Below, piece after piece: positions 61,956 through 64,000 of a DNA stretch of 64,000 bases. The position numbers were made by a program, and so were the translations under genes. The notes beneath the pieces were generated by a model that was not told the origin of the DNA, did not search any database, and saw only the letters and a program-made list of their open reading frames with translations. Origin of the DNA: Stentor coeruleus (lineage: Eukaryota; Ciliophora; Heterotrichea; Heterotrichida; Stentoridae); contig MPUH01000016.1 of the NCBI GenBank assembly GCA_001970955.1, positions 62,001-126,000 on the forward strand, given 5' to 3'. Positions within the stretch are counted from its first letter, which is position 1. Each line of letters begins with the position of its first letter.

Positions 61956-64000
61956 TTAAAAATCTTCATCCCATTTACCAGTTATTTTACCAGAAGGTGC
62001 TGGAAGGTTATCTTTTTCTTCTTTAGACATAAACCCATCTAATGATTTATCCCCATTATATTGTAATACTAAATCCGGGTCAAGTTTCTTAACTTTAGGT
62101 AAATAAGGTGCTTTTAATTCTTTAGTTAACAGTTTTTCCCAGTTAATAAAAGCAAACCATGGATGCAATTTAAGTTTTTCAAATCCAGCCCCCATGCGTA
62201 ATGATGGGTTTTTATTAAGTAATTGATCAATAACAGATTTTACTTCATTCATAGGTTTCTGTAATTTTGGGTATTTTAATCTAGCCGTTAAGACAATTTC
62301 ATAAATCACCATTGGATCATCTTCTTCATCAGCAAAAGGTACCCTTTCAAATAATAATTCATATAATAAAACCCCTAAACTCCAATAATCAACAGCAACT
62401 GTATATCCTTTTCTTAATATAACCTCTGGGGCCATATAATGAGGAGTACCTACTATTGTATATGTTCTTTTATTAACAATTTTCGCTGTCCCAAAATCTA
62501 TGAGTTTTAAATACCCTTCTTCATCTACAACAATATTTTCTGGTTTTAAATCACGGTAGATTATATCACGGTCATGTAAATGCTTGAGAATTACTATAAG
62601 ACATGATATGTAAAAACGTGAGTCATCTTCGGAAACTAGTTGCATTTTGCGAATAACATCAAATAAGTCCATACCTCGAACATATTCAAGGACGAAGTAA
62701 ATGCGTTTATGGTCTTTTAAGGTTTTTACAAGTTTCATTATGAAGATATGGTCAAGCTGCATTAGTACTTTTCTTTCTAGTATCAAACTTTCTTGGAGCT
62801 CATAAGCATAGATTTTTCTTCTATCAACAGTTTTCAGTGCATAGAAAATTTTTTTGGTCTTATGTACAGTAAGAAAGACATTACCAAACATTCCTTTTCC
62901 AAGTATTTTCACACACACTAAATCTTCTAAAGTTAAATTATCATCCTGCAACTCAATCCTTTTCATCAATTGAGTCCTTAATGCCTGATCAATAACCCTA
63001 TTGAAATCTACTTGAAATAACACCCAACACTCAACATCCCCTTTAGCAATAACTGTAGCTGTACGTTTTTGATGGAAAATCACAGACCGTTCACCGAAAT
63101 AATCATGTTTTGTAATTGTCCTAACAACATGTGAATCAATACTCACTTCAACTTTACCAGATTTTACTATATAAAAAGCATCTCCCTCACTGTTTTGTTC
63201 AACAATCATATCTCCATCTGAATATTTTTCTATTTTTAGCACTAATAATAAAGCATTTAAGTTATCATTACTCAATCCTCTAAGTAATTGTACGTGTTTT
63301 AAAACTCTGAAAGCTTCGTTATTATCTGTAACTGTTTGATACTTTCCCCCGATAGACTTTTCAAAGTCATTTTTTGTTATTATTGCCACATCAGTTTCCC
63401 CTTCTGTTATAAAATCGCAATCATATAATATATCATTATTATTTTCGATAATATTTTCAGCACCAATACATGAGAATTTTTCATAAACTTCACTGTTTGC
63501 TGTAACTTTGCCTTTTAAGACCATGACAATTAGTGAATCTTTAGCAGTCCCATTAGGAATTATAACATCCCCAGCTTGGCATTTTCTAACTTCCATTGAA
63601 TTCAACAAATTTTCAGCTTGTATTTGAGACAGTTTACTTAAAATCTCACTTTTTTCTATAACAATAAACTGAGAATTCTTATATATTATCGCTTGTAATT
63701 GTGAACCAAGAGCTGTATTTAAATTTTCTCTGTCTATACATAAACACTTAACATGAGTTACCGCAACACAAGTAGCAGTTCTAGGACTATTATATATTAA
63801 AGCCTGTTCACCAAAATACTCACCTTTAACAAATTTCTTCAATTCCACATTCTTCCTTGTACATGAAACAACCCCATCCTTTATAATAAACAACAAATCT
63901 CCAATATCCCCTTCTTTAACAATAGCCTGCCCAGGTGTATAATTAAAAGTTATTAAACTTCCAACAAGTGCTTCAATCTGCGCTGGTTTCAATATAGTAA
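61956..64000 (-). CDS. cGMP-dependent protein kinase-like (PKG), N-terminus cut by window edge
   Basis: Some 680 codons are visible. The frame runs off the right edge and no ATG appears near its visible start, so the N-terminus lies outside. There are three tandem cyclic-nucleotide-binding domains. The first and third have FGE and RTAT motifs (GEYFGEQALIYNSPRTAT; DYFGERSVIFHQKRTAT), while the middle one lacks both. The AGC kinase shows GKGMFGNVF, ALKTVD, YRDLKPEN, IDFGTAK and GTPHYMAPEV, all catalytic residues intact. An AGC tail ends KWDEDF. The layout of several CNBDs before the kinase is that of alveolate PKGs. It should be activated by cGMP (or cAMP) through domains 1 and 3. The stop is TAA. 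Confidence 0.93.
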   Translation of the reverse strand, partial: TILKPAQIEALVGSLITFNYTPGQAIVKEGDIGDLLFIIKDGVVSCTRKNVELKKFVKGEYFGEQALIYNSPRTATCVAVTHVKCLCIDRENLNTALGSQLQAIIYKNSQFIVIEKSEILSKLSQIQAENLLNSMEVRKCQAGDVIIPNGTAKDSLIVMVLKGKVTANSEVYEKFSCIGAENIIENNNDILYDCDFITEGETDVAIITKNDFEKSIGGKYQTVTDNNEAFRVLKHVQLLRGLSNDNLNALLLVLKIEKYSDGDMIVEQNSEGDAFYIVKSGKVEVSIDSHVVRTITKHDYFGERSVIFHQKRTATVIAKGDVECWVLFQVDFNRVIDQALRTQLMKRIELQDDNLTLEDLVCVKILGKGMFGNVFLTVHKTKKIFYALKTVDRRKIYAYELQESLILERKVLMQLDHIFIMKLVKTLKDHKRIYFVLEYVRGMDLFDVIRKMQLVSEDDSRFYISCLIVILKHLHDRDIIYRDLKPENIVVDEEGYLKLIDFGTAKIVNKRTYTIVGTPHYMAPEVILRKGYTVAVDYWSLGVLLYELLFERVPFADEEDDPMVIYEIVLTARLKYPKLQKPMNEVKSVIDQLLNKNPSLRMGAGFEKLKLHPWFAFINWEKLLTKELKAPYLPKVKKLDPDLVLQYNGDKSLDGFMSKEEKDNLPAPSGKITGKWDEDF

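Overview
The window is AT-rich nuclear DNA from a ciliate and most resembles the macronuclear genome of a heterotrich such as Stentor. Two observations support this. First, nine genes are interrupted by 14 introns of exactly 15 nt. All start GTA, have A at position 10 and end AG, and removing them restores conserved protein alignments. Second, TAA, TAG and TGA all end genes and no in-frame stop is left once the introns are removed, so the standard genetic code fits. That is known for Stentor and unlike Blepharisma, where TGA codes for Trp. No rRNA, tRNA, CRISPR or mobile element was recognised.

Layout. 1-9757 (minus strand) is a tandem array of three large multi-membrane-span proteins with a PAS-like region (TmcB-like), the leftmost cut by the window edge; a fourth, diverged paralogue lies at 22629-26744. 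11738-18719 is a minus-strand run: a CXC (LIN54/tesmin-type) protein, a coiled-coil protein, a SET methyltransferase with a signal peptide, a STE20-like pseudokinase and a PWWP-TFIIS fusion. 20115-22239 (plus) holds an RBM42 homologue and a tandem-FHA protein. 28114-43613 is mostly plus strand: a small acylated-type protein, a PH/F-box/TBC protein, the ribosome-assembly GTPase NOG2, a coiled-coil protein, an OTU deubiquitinase with a SEC-C zinc motif, ARP2, an unknown protein, a second coiled-coil protein and HINT. Two unknown minus-strand genes lie among them. 43788-56730 holds CEP135/Bld10 (basal-body cartwheel), a GH27 alpha-galactosidase, two minus-strand unknowns, a voltage-gated K+ channel head-to-head with a kinesin-1-type motor, a small coiled-coil protein and a serine carboxypeptidase homologue without its catalytic serine. 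56751-64000 holds an RRM/zinc-knuckle/RS protein, a STAND (NB-ARC-like) ATPase with TPRs, a DGxGRD repeat protein and a cGMP-dependent-type kinase cut by the right edge.

The genes do not form an operon or an obvious pathway. Several fit ciliate cell biology: cortex and basal body (CEP135, coiled-coil proteins), motility and trafficking (kinesin, TBC, ARP2), signalling (K+ channel, cyclic-nucleotide kinase, PAS membrane proteins), lysosomal or secreted hydrolases, and chromatin or transcription (PWWP-TFIIS, CXC).

DNA-level structure: 5' flanks of genes are strongly C-over-G skewed on the coding strand. There is a perfect 64-bp direct repeat at 28719-28913. Two single-N positions (35888 and 52014) are each flanked by direct duplications, which look like unmerged contig ends. 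Two adjacent minus-strand ORFs (48347-48913 and 49087-49605) may be one gene split by a frame problem.
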